DNA of 35,067 bases. It comes from an uncultured Chloroflexota bacterium. GTDB lineage: Bacteria; Chloroflexota; Anaerolineae; Anaerolineales; UBA4823. The position numbers were made by a program, and so were the translations under genes. The notes under the pieces were generated by a model. The model did no database searches and was not told the origin of the DNA. It saw only the letters and a list, made by a program, of their open reading frames with translations. Where the stretch lies: the NCBI GenBank assembly GCA_903871905.1, contig CAIQIV010000424.1:1-35067 (forward strand), given 5' to 3'. How positions within the stretch are numbered: the first letter of the stretch is position 1; every line of letters starts with the position of its first letter. Positions 21,967 to 31,051 of this stretch are shown here, piece after piece.

Positions 21967-22278
21967 GTGCCGCGGAAAAAGAGTAAACCAAAACATGTGC
22001 CCCAACGCACCTGCGTGGGTTGTCGCCAGGTTCTTGCCAAGCGAGCACTGATCCGGGTGGTGCGTTTAACCGAAGCAATTCAGGTCGATCCAACGGGCAA
22101 ATTGGCCGGGCGCGGGGCTTACCTGCACGACCAGCGCTCCTGCTGGGAGCGCGGGATGAAAGGCGCCCTCGCCCAGGCCTTGAGAACAGAACTCACTGCC
22201 CAGGACCGGGAAACGCTGCTCAGCTTTATGGCTACGTTACCTGTTGAGGAGCCAGATCCAGCCAGCGACGAAACCTGA
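21967..22278 (+). CDS. ylxR: YlxR-family (DUF448) RNA-binding protein
   Basis: VPQRTCVGCRQVLAKRALIRVVRL...DPTGKLAGRGAYLH; GTG start. Confidence 0.88.
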   Translation: MPRKKSKPKHVPQRTCVGCRQVLAKRALIRVVRLTEAIQVDPTGKLAGRGAYLHDQRSCWERGMKGALAQALRTELTAQDRETLLSFMATLPVEEPDPASDET

Positions 22279-22306
22279 GACCTGTTTTCCGGAGCGACAT
22301 ACGCAG

Positions 22307-22358
22307 GCGTATCCGCCAGCGGATACGCTTGAGAAGTTCGCTAACTGCTTCCGTTAGC
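22307..22358 (+). ncRNA. Two consecutive hairpins in the infB leader
   Basis: GCGTATCCGC/GCGGATACGC (22307-22328) and GCTAAC/GTTAGC (22340-22345/22353-22358), between the ylxR stop and the infB RBS. Confidence 0.45.
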
Positions 22359-22412
22359 CTGACCGCTCATTGGGGCATACACAGATGGAATTACGAATTT
22401 TGGAGGTATCGA

Positions 22413-24206
22413 ATGAGCGAGAACGGGCGAAGTAAAACTATCCAGCTTCCAGCCAGCATCACCATCCGTGACCTGGCGCAGGCTATGCAGTCCAGCCCGA
22501 TTGAGATTATCAAGAACTTGATGCTCAACGGTGTAATGGCCAATATTAACCAACAGATCGATTTCGATACCGCTGCCGTGGTCGCATCCGAGATGGGCTT
22601 TGAAGCCATACTGGATGTCCCTGATCAGGTTCATGAAGAAGAGGATGGAGAAATTCCTCTCTGGAGGCGGATCATTGCCAACGAGCCGGCCGAGCAGTTA
22701 GCCCCGCGCTCGCCGGTGGTCACCATCCTGGGCCACGTCGATCACGGAAAAACTACCCTGCTGGATGCCATTCGTCACACCGATGTGGCGGGAGGAGAGG
22801 CAGGCGGGATCACCCAGCATATTGGCGCCTACCAGGTGGAGCATAACGGGCGCTTGATCACCTTCCTGGATACGCCCGGTCACGCAGCCTTCACTGCCAT
22901 GCGCGCCCGCGGCGCCCAGGGAGCGGATATCGTTATCCTGGTGGTGGCGGCCGATGACGGCGTGATGCCCCAGACCAAGGAAGCCGCAGCCCATGCCCGG
23001 GCTGCCCATGTGCCCATTATCGTCGCCATGAACAAGATTGATAAACCGAATGCTGACGCCGACCGGGTGAAGCAGCAGCTGGCAGAGATCGGCCTGATCC
23101 CCGATGAGTGGGATGGCGATACGATCATCGTCCCCATCTCGGCCAAGCAGCGCCGCGGGTTGGAAGACCTGTTGGAAGCGATCAACCTGGTGGGCGACAA
23201 CATGCAGATTATTGCCAATCCGCGCGGCCAGGTGATTGGAACGGTAATCGAAGCTGAGCGTGACCGGGCGAAAGGTGTGCTGGCTACCCTGCTGGTTCAG
23301 AATGGCACCCTGGAAGTAGGTGACGTGGTTGTAGCGGGCACCTGCTACGGGCGCCTGCGCGCCATGTTTGATTACCGCGGGCGCAAAATCCGCAAAGCCG
23401 GGCCTTCAACACCGGTGGCGGTGATGGGCCTGAGCGACGTTCCCTCCGCCGGCGACCCGTTCCAGATTGTAGACACAGAAAGAGATGCCAAGCTGCTGGT
23501 CGAAGAGCGGAACCTTGCTCACCAGCAGGCAGCCGCGGCGCCCAAGGCCGCCATCACCCTGGAACAGCTCTTTGACCGCTTCCAGGCCGGCGAAGTTCGC
23601 GAGCTGCGCCTGATCATCAAGGCCGATGTCCAGGGTTCACTCGAACCGATCATTAACTCCTTGAACGACTTGAATAAAGGAGATATCAAGGTACGCGTCC
23701 TGCTCTCCGAAACGGGAAATATCGGAGAAAACGATGTCATGCTGGCTTCGGCTTCCAAGGCGATCGTGGTGGGTTTCAACGTCCAGGCCGACTCAGCCGC
23801 CCGCCGCCTGGCTGAAGCCGAGGGGGTTTCCATCCGCATCTACGATATCATCTACCGCCTGATGGAGGATGTGGAAAAGGCTCTCAAGGGAATGCTGGAG
23901 CCCGAGGAAAAAGAGACGGTCATCGGGCATGCTGAAGTGCGCGCTGTATTCCGCATCTCGAAAGTAGGCAATATTGCCGGCTGCCGGGTCCTGGACGGCG
24001 AGATCCGCCGTGGGGCGCGCATGCGTGTCATCCGCCGCGGCGAAGTCCTGCACGAGAGTAATGTCCACTCTTTGAAGCACCTCCAGGACGATGTGCGCGA
24101 AGTCAAGGCTGGTTATGAATGCGGCATTTCAGTCAAGGGATTTGAGGACTATCAGCCAGGCGATTCCCTGGAATGCTATACGGTCGAAAAAGTAGCGGTC
24201 GAGTAA
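22413..24206 (+). CDS. infB: Translation initiation factor IF-2 (short form)
   Basis: GHVDHGKTTLLDAIR, DTPGHAAFTAMRARG, NKIDKPNAD; ATG 22413 preceded by TTGGAGG. The track start at 22329 is upstream of the RBS. Confidence 0.96.
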   Translation: MSENGRSKTIQLPASITIRDLAQAMQSSPIEIIKNLMLNGVMANINQQIDFDTAAVVASEMGFEAILDVPDQVHEEEDGEIPLWRRIIANEPAEQLAPRSPVVTILGHVDHGKTTLLDAIRHTDVAGGEAGGITQHIGAYQVEHNGRLITFLDTPGHAAFTAMRARGAQGADIVILVVAADDGVMPQTKEAAAHARAAHVPIIVAMNKIDKPNADADRVKQQLAEIGLIPDEWDGDTIIVPISAKQRRGLEDLLEAINLVGDNMQIIANPRGQVIGTVIEAERDRAKGVLATLLVQNGTLEVGDVVVAGTCYGRLRAMFDYRGRKIRKAGPSTPVAVMGLSDVPSAGDPFQIVDTERDAKLLVEERNLAHQQAAAAPKAAITLEQLFDRFQAGEVRELRLIIKADVQGSLEPIINSLNDLNKGDIKVRVLLSETGNIGENDVMLASASKAIVVGFNVQADSAARRLAEAEGVSIRIYDIIYRLMEDVEKALKGMLEPEEKETVIGHAEVRAVFRISKVGNIAGCRVLDGEIRRGARMRVIRRGEVLHESNVHSLKHLQDDVREVKAGYECGISVKGFEDYQPGDSLECYTVEKVAVE

Positions 24207-24238
24207 GTTATGAAGAGAGGATCTCGGAGAAGTCTACT

Positions 24239-24634
24239 GTGGTAGCAAAAACAAGAATTCAGCGTATTGGGGACCGCATCAAGGAAGAGTTATCTGAGAT
24301 GCTGATCCAGGAAGTTTCGGATCCCCGGCTGTCAGGTATTTCAATTACTGACGTGCGCGTGGATCGCGAGCTGGCCTATGCTGATGTGTACGTTTCGGCC
24401 CTGGAAGGAGCTGACCGCTGGGCGGAAATCCGTAACGGGCTGGACCACGCCAATGGCTACCTGCGCCACGGGTTGGCGCAGCGCATCGATCTGCGCACTT
24501 TCCCGCGTTTGCGCTTTCATTGGGATCCGACGCCAGAAAAAGCAGAACGCATCGAGAAGTTAATCGCCTCCCTTCACCAACCTGCAGATCCCGGCGAGCC
24601 GCCAGACAGCAGCAGTATGAAAGTGGAAGAATAA
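24239..24634 (+). CDS. rbfA: Ribosome-binding factor A
   Basis: TRIQRIGDRIKEELSEMLIQEVSDPRLSGISITDVRVDRELAYADVYVS...RHGLAQRIDLRTFPRLRFHWD; GTG start at 24239 (ORF open from 24173). Confidence 0.92.
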   Translation: MVAKTRIQRIGDRIKEELSEMLIQEVSDPRLSGISITDVRVDRELAYADVYVSALEGADRWAEIRNGLDHANGYLRHGLAQRIDLRTFPRLRFHWDPTPEKAERIEKLIASLHQPADPGEPPDSSSMKVEE

Positions 24635-24646
24635 ATCCACCAGTGA

Positions 24647-25681
24647 GTGATTGATAGTATGCCGCTTGATCCCCGGCTGGTTGAAGACATCGCGCTGCGC
24701 CTGCGGCAGGCGCAGCGCATCCTGGTTGTGTCCCACATCCGCCCGGATGGCGACGCGGTGGGTTCTGTACTGGGCTGGAGCCTGTCCCTGCGCGCCGCGG
24801 GCAAGCAGGTGACCTCCGGCCTGGCGGATGGCGTACCGGGCAGCTTCCGGCATGTGCCAGGCAGTGACCGGGTGCGCCGCCGACCTGAAGGCCCTTTTGA
24901 CCTGGTGTGCGTCGTCGACTGTTCCGATCCGCTGCGCGTGGGCGAAGTCTACCCTGGTGCAGCAGCACCTGACATCAATATCGACCACCACGTGACCAAC
25001 CTGAACTACGGCCGCATTAACCTGGTTGTCCCCCAGGCAGTGGCCACGGCAGAGATCCTGGCTGATTTGATCCAGGCTCTGGACCTGCCGCTCACACAGG
25101 ATGCCGCTTCTGCCCTGCTCACCGGTCTGCTAGCCGACACCCTGGGATTTCGCACGTCCAATATGACCCCCAAGGCGCTGCGCCTGGGAGCTGACCTGAT
25201 GGAGCGCGGCGCTCACCTGCCTGAATTGTATCGCCAGGCGCTGCACCGTCATTCCTTTGAGGCCCTGCGCTACTGGGGCTGCGGCCTTGGACAGCTGCAA
25301 CGCCAGGGTAAGGTCGCCTGGACCTGCCTGACCCTGGAGCATCGCCAGGCGGTGGGCTACCCCGGGCGCGATGATGCAGATCTGATCAACATGCTGTCCA
25401 CCGTTGAGGACATCGACATTGTAATCATGTTTGTTGAACAGGGCAGCCAGCGGGTAAAGGTGAGCTGGCGCTCCCAGCCGGGCATCGATGTCTCGAAAAT
25501 TGCCCTGGCTTTTGGCGGTGGAGGGCACCCGGCTGCTGCTGGGGCAGAAATATCTGGCGGACTGGCTGAGGTACAGCAACGCGTGCTGGCAGCCACTTTC
25601 GCCCTGGATGAACAGGCCCACCCGGCTCGGGACGGCGAGGACTATATCTCAATCCCCAGCGGATCTGAACCGGACCTGTGA
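24647..25681 (+). CDS. nrnA: DHH/DHHA1 phosphoesterase, NrnA-like oligoribonuclease/PAP phosphatase
   Basis: ILVVSHIRPDGDAVGSVLGWSLSLRAAGK, NIDHHVTN, FGGGGHPAAAGAEISG; located in the rbfA-truB interval. GTG 24647 or ATG 24659 start. Confidence 0.88.
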   Translation: MIDSMPLDPRLVEDIALRLRQAQRILVVSHIRPDGDAVGSVLGWSLSLRAAGKQVTSGLADGVPGSFRHVPGSDRVRRRPEGPFDLVCVVDCSDPLRVGEVYPGAAAPDINIDHHVTNLNYGRINLVVPQAVATAEILADLIQALDLPLTQDAASALLTGLLADTLGFRTSNMTPKALRLGADLMERGAHLPELYRQALHRHSFEALRYWGCGLGQLQRQGKVAWTCLTLEHRQAVGYPGRDDADLINMLSTVEDIDIVIMFVEQGSQRVKVSWRSQPGIDVSKIALAFGGGGHPAAAGAEISGGLAEVQQRVLAATFALDEQAHPARDGEDYISIPSGSEPDL

Positions 25682-25702
25682 AGCTTACAAAATATTAATT
25701 CC

Positions 25703-25719
25703 TGGGCGGATCTCGCCCA
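25703..25719 (+). other. Hairpin TGGGCG-gatct-CGCCCA between nrnA and truB
   Basis: Perfect 6-bp stem, 5-nt loop, no strong T tract. Confidence 0.4.
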
Positions 25720-25723
25720 ATGC

Positions 25724-25751
25724 TTTACAGCGCAAAGAGTTGTGCTACAAT
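25724..25751 (+). promoter_or_regulatory. Promoter upstream of truB: TTTACA-N16-TACAAT
   Basis: TTTACA 25724-25729, TACAAT 25746-25751, about 39 nt upstream of the truB ATG. Confidence 0.6.
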
Positions 25752-25789
25752 ACAACTCATCAACTCTGTAGATGGGAAGATAAGATAGT

Positions 25790-26698
25790 ATGGAGAATGA
25801 AAATATCAAGAACGTTGTTTCTGGGGTGCTGGTCGTTGATAAGCCCGTTGGTTTGACCTCTCACGATGTCGTGCAGATCATCCGGCGCGGCACCGGAATC
25901 CGGCGCGCCGGTCACACAGGAACTCTCGATCCGCGGGCCTCTGGTGTCCTGGTCATCTTGATTGGGCCGGCTGTGCGCCTTAGCGAGTACGTTTCTGCTT
26001 CTGATAAACGATATCAGGCAACCATTCGCCTGGGCAGTTCAACCGACACTTATGACTCAGAGGGCGTGGTGACTGGATCAACCTCCGCCGTCAACCTCAG
26101 CGAAGAAGAATTCACTGAAATTTTGCAGCAGTTCGTCGGTGAAATGGAGCAGGTGCCGCCGCCCTACTCGGCAGTCAAAGTGAAGGGCCGCAAGGCGTAT
26201 GAGATGGCGCGTGAAGGCGAAGAAGTTGACCTGGCGCCGCGGATTATTAACGTCTACAGCCTGGAAGTGCTGGAATGGGCGCCGCCCGAAGCGGTGATCG
26301 ATGTCTACTGCTCGTCAGGAACCTACGTTCGCTCGCTGGCGAATGACCTGGGCAAGGCGTTAGGCACCGGAGCTCACCTGGTCGGCCTGCGCCGTACCAA
26401 GAGCGGACGCTTCACCTTGCGGGACGCTGTGCCGCTGCGCCGTCTGCAGGAATCCTTCGATGCTGGCAACTGGTACCGTCACCTGATCCCGGCTGCTGAA
26501 GCCCTGGGGGACTGGCCAATGGTTGAGTTGAATGCAGATGATGTGGAGCTGATCCGTCATGGTCACCGCATCCCTGGCGAGCCCACCGAGACCGTCTGGG
26601 CGCGGGGCGTCAGTCAGCAGGGAGACCTGGTTGCCCTGTTGGAATTCAGCAGCGAAACCAACGAGTGGCAGCCGCGTAAGGTCTTCTTCCAATCCTGA
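25790..26698 (+). CDS. truB: tRNA pseudouridine(55) synthase
   Basis: VVDKPVGLTSHDVVQIIRR...GHTGTLDPRASGVLVILIGPAVRL, PPYSAVKVKGRKAYEMAREG, CSSGTYVRSLANDLG. Confidence 0.96.
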   Translation: MENENIKNVVSGVLVVDKPVGLTSHDVVQIIRRGTGIRRAGHTGTLDPRASGVLVILIGPAVRLSEYVSASDKRYQATIRLGSSTDTYDSEGVVTGSTSAVNLSEEEFTEILQQFVGEMEQVPPPYSAVKVKGRKAYEMAREGEEVDLAPRIINVYSLEVLEWAPPEAVIDVYCSSGTYVRSLANDLGKALGTGAHLVGLRRTKSGRFTLRDAVPLRRLQESFDAGNWYRHLIPAAEALGDWPMVELNADDVELIRHGHRIPGEPTETVWARGVSQQGDLVALLEFSSETNEWQPRKVFFQS

Positions 26699-26773
26699 GG
26701 CGGTTTTCTCTGGGCCATCTGCCCTGCCCGCCGCGGGTCCTGGCTTCGCCTCAACGCAGCGTATTCGTCCGCC

Positions 26774-27700
26774 ATGCAGCATTACCGGTCTCTTGAGGCT
26801 GTCTATCTGAATGACGCGTGGGTGACCATCGGATCTTTCGACGGCATCCATCGCGGCCATCAGGAAATTATTCGCAGTCTGACTGCCGGGGCCCATTCGA
26901 AGGGCTGCCCGGCAGTAGTTTTAACTTTTTTTCCACATCCTGACCAGGTGCTGCGCGGCCGCAAAGATGCCATCTATCTGACCAGTCCAGAAGAGCAGGC
27001 AGAGCTTTTGGGCCAGTTGGGCGTGGATGTGCTGGTCACCCATCCCTTTAACCCACAGGTTGCAAGCATGACTGCCGTTGATTTTATGACCCGCCTGGAA
27101 GAGCACCTTGGGTTGAGCCACCTGTGGGTAGGTTACGACTTTGCCCTGGGCCGAGGCCGCCAGGGAACAGTCGATGTGCTGCGGGAGTTGGGCCGGGAGC
27201 TGGGATACACCCTGGATCAATTCCACCCGATTGTACTGGATGGCCAGGTCATCTCCTCCAGCCGGGTGCGGGCCGCTTTGACGCAGGGAGACGTGGAACA
27301 GGCTGCACAACTGCTGGGCCGCCATTACTCTGTTTCAGGGGTTGTCGCACATGGGGATGGGCGCGGCCGGCCCCTGGGCATCCCCACCGCCAACCTGGAA
27401 GTGTGGGGGGAAAGAGCGTTACCCCAGGCCGGGGTTTATGTCTGCCGGGCGCTGGTTGGCGGTCGCAGCTGGGGATCAGTGACTAACATCGGTGTACGCC
27501 CCACCTTTGAAAGCCAGCCGGTTCCGCCGCGGGTTGAGGCCCACCTGCTGGACTTTGACCACAACGCCGATCTCTATGACCAGGAAGTGCGCCTGTCTTT
27601 TATCGCCCGCCTGCGTGAAGAGCGTCGTTTCCCCAGTGTGCAGACGCTGCTGGAACAGATCCAGCAGGACATCTCCGACGCCAGGAGCAGGCTGCAGTGA
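26774..27700 (+). CDS. ribF: Bifunctional riboflavin kinase/FAD synthetase
   Basis: [82 protein letters not shown]. Confidence 0.95.
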   Translation: MQHYRSLEAVYLNDAWVTIGSFDGIHRGHQEIIRSLTAGAHSKGCPAVVLTFFPHPDQVLRGRKDAIYLTSPEEQAELLGQLGVDVLVTHPFNPQVASMTAVDFMTRLEEHLGLSHLWVGYDFALGRGRQGTVDVLRELGRELGYTLDQFHPIVLDGQVISSSRVRAALTQGDVEQAAQLLGRHYSVSGVVAHGDGRGRPLGIPTANLEVWGERALPQAGVYVCRALVGGRSWGSVTNIGVRPTFESQPVPPRVEAHLLDFDHNADLYDQEVRLSFIARLREERRFPSVQTLLEQIQQDISDARSRLQ

Positions 27701-28491
27701 AACCCTACCAGGATATGCTGCAGCACATCCTGGAACACGGTGCAGAGAAAAGCGATCGCACCGGCACTGGCACCCGTTCCATCTTTGGCTACCAGATGCG
27801 CTTTGACCTGTCCCAGGGCTTTCCCCTGCTCACCACCAAGAGGCTTCACCTGCGGTCTATTATCTATGAGCTGTTGTGGTTCTTGCGTGGCGAGTCGAAC
27901 ATCCGCTACCTGAAGGAGCACGGGGTAAGCATCTGGGATGAGTGGGCCTCCCCCGACGGCGAACTGGGCCCGGTGTATGGCAGGCAGTGGCGCGCCTGGC
28001 CTACTGCCGATGGGCGCCTGATCGACCAGATCAGTCAGGTCATTGGCCAGATCCAGCGCACTCCCGACTCGCGGCGCCTGATCGTCAGCGCCTGGAATGT
28101 CGGCGAAATCGAGCACATGGCCCTGCCGCCTTGCCATGTGCTCTTCCAGTTCTACGTCGCCGAAGGCCGCCTGTCCTGCCAGCTCTACCAACGCTCAGCC
28201 GATGTCTTCCTGGGTGTGCCTTTCAACATCGCCTCCTATGCCCTGCTCACCCTGATGATCGCCCAGGTGTGCCGCCTGCAGCCGGGCGACTTTATCCACA
28301 CTTTCGGGGATGCCCACCTGTATCTCAACCACATTGAACAGGCGCGCCTGCAGCTCAGCCGCCAGCCGTTCCCCTTGCCGCAGATGAGACTCAACCCCCA
28401 GGTCCATTCCATCTTCGATTTCCAGTACGAAGACTTTGAGCTGCTCAACTACCAGGCGCACCCCCACATCAAAGCCGAGGTCTCCGTGTGA
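27697..28491 (+). CDS. thyA: Thymidylate synthase
   Basis: [91 protein letters not shown]. Confidence 0.98.
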   Translation: MKPYQDMLQHILEHGAEKSDRTGTGTRSIFGYQMRFDLSQGFPLLTTKRLHLRSIIYELLWFLRGESNIRYLKEHGVSIWDEWASPDGELGPVYGRQWRAWPTADGRLIDQISQVIGQIQRTPDSRRLIVSAWNVGEIEHMALPPCHVLFQFYVAEGRLSCQLYQRSADVFLGVPFNIASYALLTLMIAQVCRLQPGDFIHTFGDAHLYLNHIEQARLQLSRQPFPLPQMRLNPQVHSIFDFQYEDFELLNYQAHPHIKAEVSV

Positions 28492-29003
28492 TCATCTCCA
28501 TGATCGCCGCCATCGACCAGGCTGGAGGCATTGGGGTGGAAAACCGCTTGCCCTGGAGGCTGTCTGCCGACTTGCAGCGCTTCAAACAGCTCACCTGGGG
28601 CCACCACCTGGTAGCCGGGCGTAAGACATTCGCCTCCATCGGCAGACCGCTCCCCGGACGCATTATGCTGGTGATCTCCCGCTATCCCCAGAACCTGCCG
28701 CCTGGCTGCCTTCCGGCTGACTCCCTGGAGGCTGCTCTGGATATCTGCGCCGTGCATGGCGAGAGTGAAGTCTTTATCATTGGCGGCGGAGAGGTTTTCC
28801 GCCAGGCACTGCCACTTGCCCGGCGTATCTACCTGACTTCGGTCCATACTTTCGCCCACTGCGATACCTTTTTCCCCCCCATCACCCCTGGCGAGTGGTG
28901 GCTGCTCGAAGAGCACTTCATACCAGCCGACGAGAAAAACGAATACCCCAGCACCTTCCGCATCCTGGAGCGGGCTGAGGTAAACCTGGAGCATATCGTA
29001 TAG
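28488..29003 (+). CDS. folA: Dihydrofolate reductase
   Basis: [80 protein letters not shown] start in a 4-nt GTGA overlap with thyA. Confidence 0.96.
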   Translation: MIISMIAAIDQAGGIGVENRLPWRLSADLQRFKQLTWGHHLVAGRKTFASIGRPLPGRIMLVISRYPQNLPPGCLPADSLEAALDICAVHGESEVFIIGGGEVFRQALPLARRIYLTSVHTFAHCDTFFPPITPGEWWLLEEHFIPADEKNEYPSTFRILERAEVNLEHIV

Positions 29004-29013
29004 GAGGCATGAC

Positions 29014-29511
29014 ATGAGCCTGAGGGAACAACTCACACCCGAACAATGGATAGCCGTATTTAATGCGCCGGCGGCCAGCGCAGCCTACGCCGCATCTGCC
29101 AGCGGTGGGGTATGGGAGTTCATTCATGAAATGTTCGCCGCCGGGAAATTTATCGCCCTGGCCAGTGAAGAAGGCAGATCCAGCACTTATGGATCCTTGG
29201 TGGATGCCCTATTGGCCGAGATGGCTGGTATGACCCGCGATGAGATCGTCGAAAATACCATCAGCTTCGATCGCGACGCCCAACAAGACCTGCGCCCCCT
29301 GATGCGCCAGGTCGTCTGCGATGCCGCAGCAGCCACCAGCGCGATGCCGGATGCCGATGGTTTCCGCCGCTGGCTGCTGGAATCAGCCTGCAAAGCAGCA
29401 GAGTCGTCGCGCGGCGGGTTCCTGGGCATCGGCGCCCACCCTCAGCCCATCGACGCCCAGGAAAAGGCGGCGCTGGACGAGCTGGAGCAAATCTTGACAG
29501 CGACCGGTTAA
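29014..29511 (+). CDS. Conserved hypothetical protein
   Basis: MSLREQLTPEQWIAVFNAPAASAAYAASASGG...GGFLGIGAHPQPIDAQEKAALDELEQIL; good RBS (AGGAGGC), no confident domain. Confidence 0.75.
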   Translation: MSLREQLTPEQWIAVFNAPAASAAYAASASGGVWEFIHEMFAAGKFIALASEEGRSSTYGSLVDALLAEMAGMTRDEIVENTISFDRDAQQDLRPLMRQVVCDAAAATSAMPDADGFRRWLLESACKAAESSRGGFLGIGAHPQPIDAQEKAALDELEQILTATG

Positions 29512-29524
29512 CCCCTGGCAAATT

Positions 29525-29545
29525 GCCCTGGCAGCTTGCCAGGGC
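29525..29545 (+). terminator. Terminator-like hairpin after the conserved hypothetical gene
   Basis: Perfect 9-bp stem GCCCTGGCA-gct-TGCCAGGGC; weak downstream T tract. Confidence 0.45.
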
Positions 29546-29571
29546 GCTTGCCGAAAATTCTCCAGTTTTGC

Positions 29572-29600
29572 TTGACAGTTCTACCACACCGGCGTATAAT
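29572..29600 (+). promoter_or_regulatory. Full-consensus sigma-70-type promoter for rpmF: TTGACA-N17-TATAAT
   Basis: TTGACA 29572-29577, 17-nt spacer, TATAAT 29595-29600. Confidence 0.88.
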
Positions 29601-29606
29601 CGTTCC

Positions 29607-29625
29607 GCCTGCCTAATGGGCAGGC
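29607..29625 (+). ncRNA. 5'-end stem-loop of the rpmF mRNA
   Basis: GCCTGCC(29607-29613)/GGCAGGC(29619-29625) beginning at the predicted +1. Confidence 0.5.
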
Positions 29626-29671
29626 ATTCTTATGGTATTATTGTCTCGATTCAACAAACAGGAGTAAAACC

Positions 29672-29869
29672 ATGCCCCCTCAACCCAAGCGCAAACACAC
29701 TTCCGGCCGTCGCGACCGCCGGCGCTCCCATGACGCGCTGCAGGCCCGCCAACTCGTCCAGTGCAGCAACTGCGGCGAGATGCGTCTGCCGCATACTGTC
29801 TGCCCGAGCTGCGGTCACTATCACGGTCGTGAGGTGATCGAAATCGAAAAAGACCAGAAAAAGAAATAA
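29672..29869 (+). CDS. rpmF: 50S ribosomal protein L32
   Basis: MPPQPKRKHTSGRRDRRRSHDALQARQLVQCSNCGEMRLPHTVCPSCGHYHGREVIEIEKD; four-Cys zinc ribbon. Confidence 0.95.
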   Translation: MPPQPKRKHTSGRRDRRRSHDALQARQLVQCSNCGEMRLPHTVCPSCGHYHGREVIEIEKDQKKK

Positions 29870-29910
29870 GCCTTCTCCCATCTCCACTCAAGCAGAGGGA
29901 GCATCGTATG

Positions 29911-29964
29911 AGCAGGCAGTTCGGGCAGTTAGAGTCTGCCTGGAGTGCCTGCTAACTTTTTTTT
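29911..29964 (+). terminator. Intrinsic terminator/attenuator between rpmF and fabD
   Basis: AGCAGGCA(29911-29918)/TGCCTGCT(29946-29953) with inner GGCAG/CTGCC hairpin, then AAC and T8. Confidence 0.7.
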
Positions 29965-29977
29965 CCGAGGAGAACCG

Positions 29978-30913
29978 ATGGACCCAGAACAAACCGCTTT
30001 TGTCTTCCCCGGACAGGGATCCCAGGCGATCGGGATGGGCCGCGAACTGGCAGAGACCTTCCTTACTGCCCGCCAGGTATTCGAGCAGGCCGATGCGCTG
30101 TTGGGGTTCTCACTCTCCGGGTTGGCCTGGAATGGACCCGAGCAGGAATTGAATGATACCCTCAATACCCAGCCCGCGCTGCTGGTGCATTCGACAGCGG
30201 TGCTGCGCGTCTTCCAGGAAAAATATCCTGACTTCCATCCCGCATACACCGCCGGTCATTCGATGGGGGAGTTGAGCGCCCTGGTAGCAGCTCAAGCCCT
30301 CGGCTTTGAGGATGCCCTGAGGCTGGTGCGCCGACGCGGCGAGCTGATGAAAGCGGCTGGTGAGACCAATCCCGGCGGCATGGCAGCCATCATGGGACTG
30401 GATATCCCCACCCTGGACAGGGTTTGTGCTGAAGCCAGCCAGCCCGGCGAGGTGGTGCAGGTGGCCAATGACAATTCTCCCGGCCAGGTCGTAATCTCGG
30501 GGGCAAAACCCGCCCTGGAGCGCGCCCTGGAGCTGGCTCAAAAATCCGGGGCGCGGCGCGCCATTCCGTTAGCGGTCAGCATCGCCGCCCACTCGCCGTT
30601 GATGACCCAGGCTCAAGCAGCCTTCAGCCGCGCTGTCCAGCAAGCCCCATTCACCAATGCCCGCCTCCCCCTGGTTGGGAATGTCAGCGCCTCTCCGTTG
30701 ATCGCTGCTGCAGAGATCCAGGCCGACCTGCAAGCGCAGCTCACCTCTCGCGTGCGCTGGGTTGAGAGCGTGCGCCAGATGGTGCAGCTGGGCGTGACCA
30801 CTTTCATCGAAATGGGCCCAGGCGGCGTGCTCACCGGCCTGCTCAAGCGTATTGAGCCCAACGCAGCCAGCATTGCCTTGGGTACCCCGGCTGATTTCGA
30901 GAAGCTGGTCTAG
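29978..30913 (+). CDS. fabD: Malonyl CoA-acyl carrier protein transacylase
   Basis: TAFVFPGQGSQAIGMGRELAE, YTAGHSMGELSALVAAQALGFEDALRLVRRRGELM, MAAIMGLD, IEMGPGGVLTGLLKRI; ATG 29978 after GAGGAG RBS. Confidence 0.95.
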   Translation: MDPEQTAFVFPGQGSQAIGMGRELAETFLTARQVFEQADALLGFSLSGLAWNGPEQELNDTLNTQPALLVHSTAVLRVFQEKYPDFHPAYTAGHSMGELSALVAAQALGFEDALRLVRRRGELMKAAGETNPGGMAAIMGLDIPTLDRVCAEASQPGEVVQVANDNSPGQVVISGAKPALERALELAQKSGARRAIPLAVSIAAHSPLMTQAQAAFSRAVQQAPFTNARLPLVGNVSASPLIAAAEIQADLQAQLTSRVRWVESVRQMVQLGVTTFIEMGPGGVLTGLLKRIEPNAASIALGTPADFEKLV

Positions 30914-31051
30914 CGCGGAAATCTTTTCAGGCAGAAGGCCGCTCACCCTCCTGGGGCTCGGGAAAGCTGCGGTGAAGCAGCCCACGTCCCTGATTCGAGG
31001 TATAATGGTCCAGTTATAGGTAGTTATCCCGAGACAAGGAGTAGTTACATC

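Noticed and set aside
21141-22040. 299-aa Ser/Ala/Gly-rich minus-strand ORF opposite nusA
   Set aside because: Low-complexity mirror of the repetitive NusA tail; not a plausible protein.
31001-31006. TATAAT upstream of fabG as a promoter
   Set aside because: No acceptable -35 at normal spacing; could be chance, so not listed as a feature.
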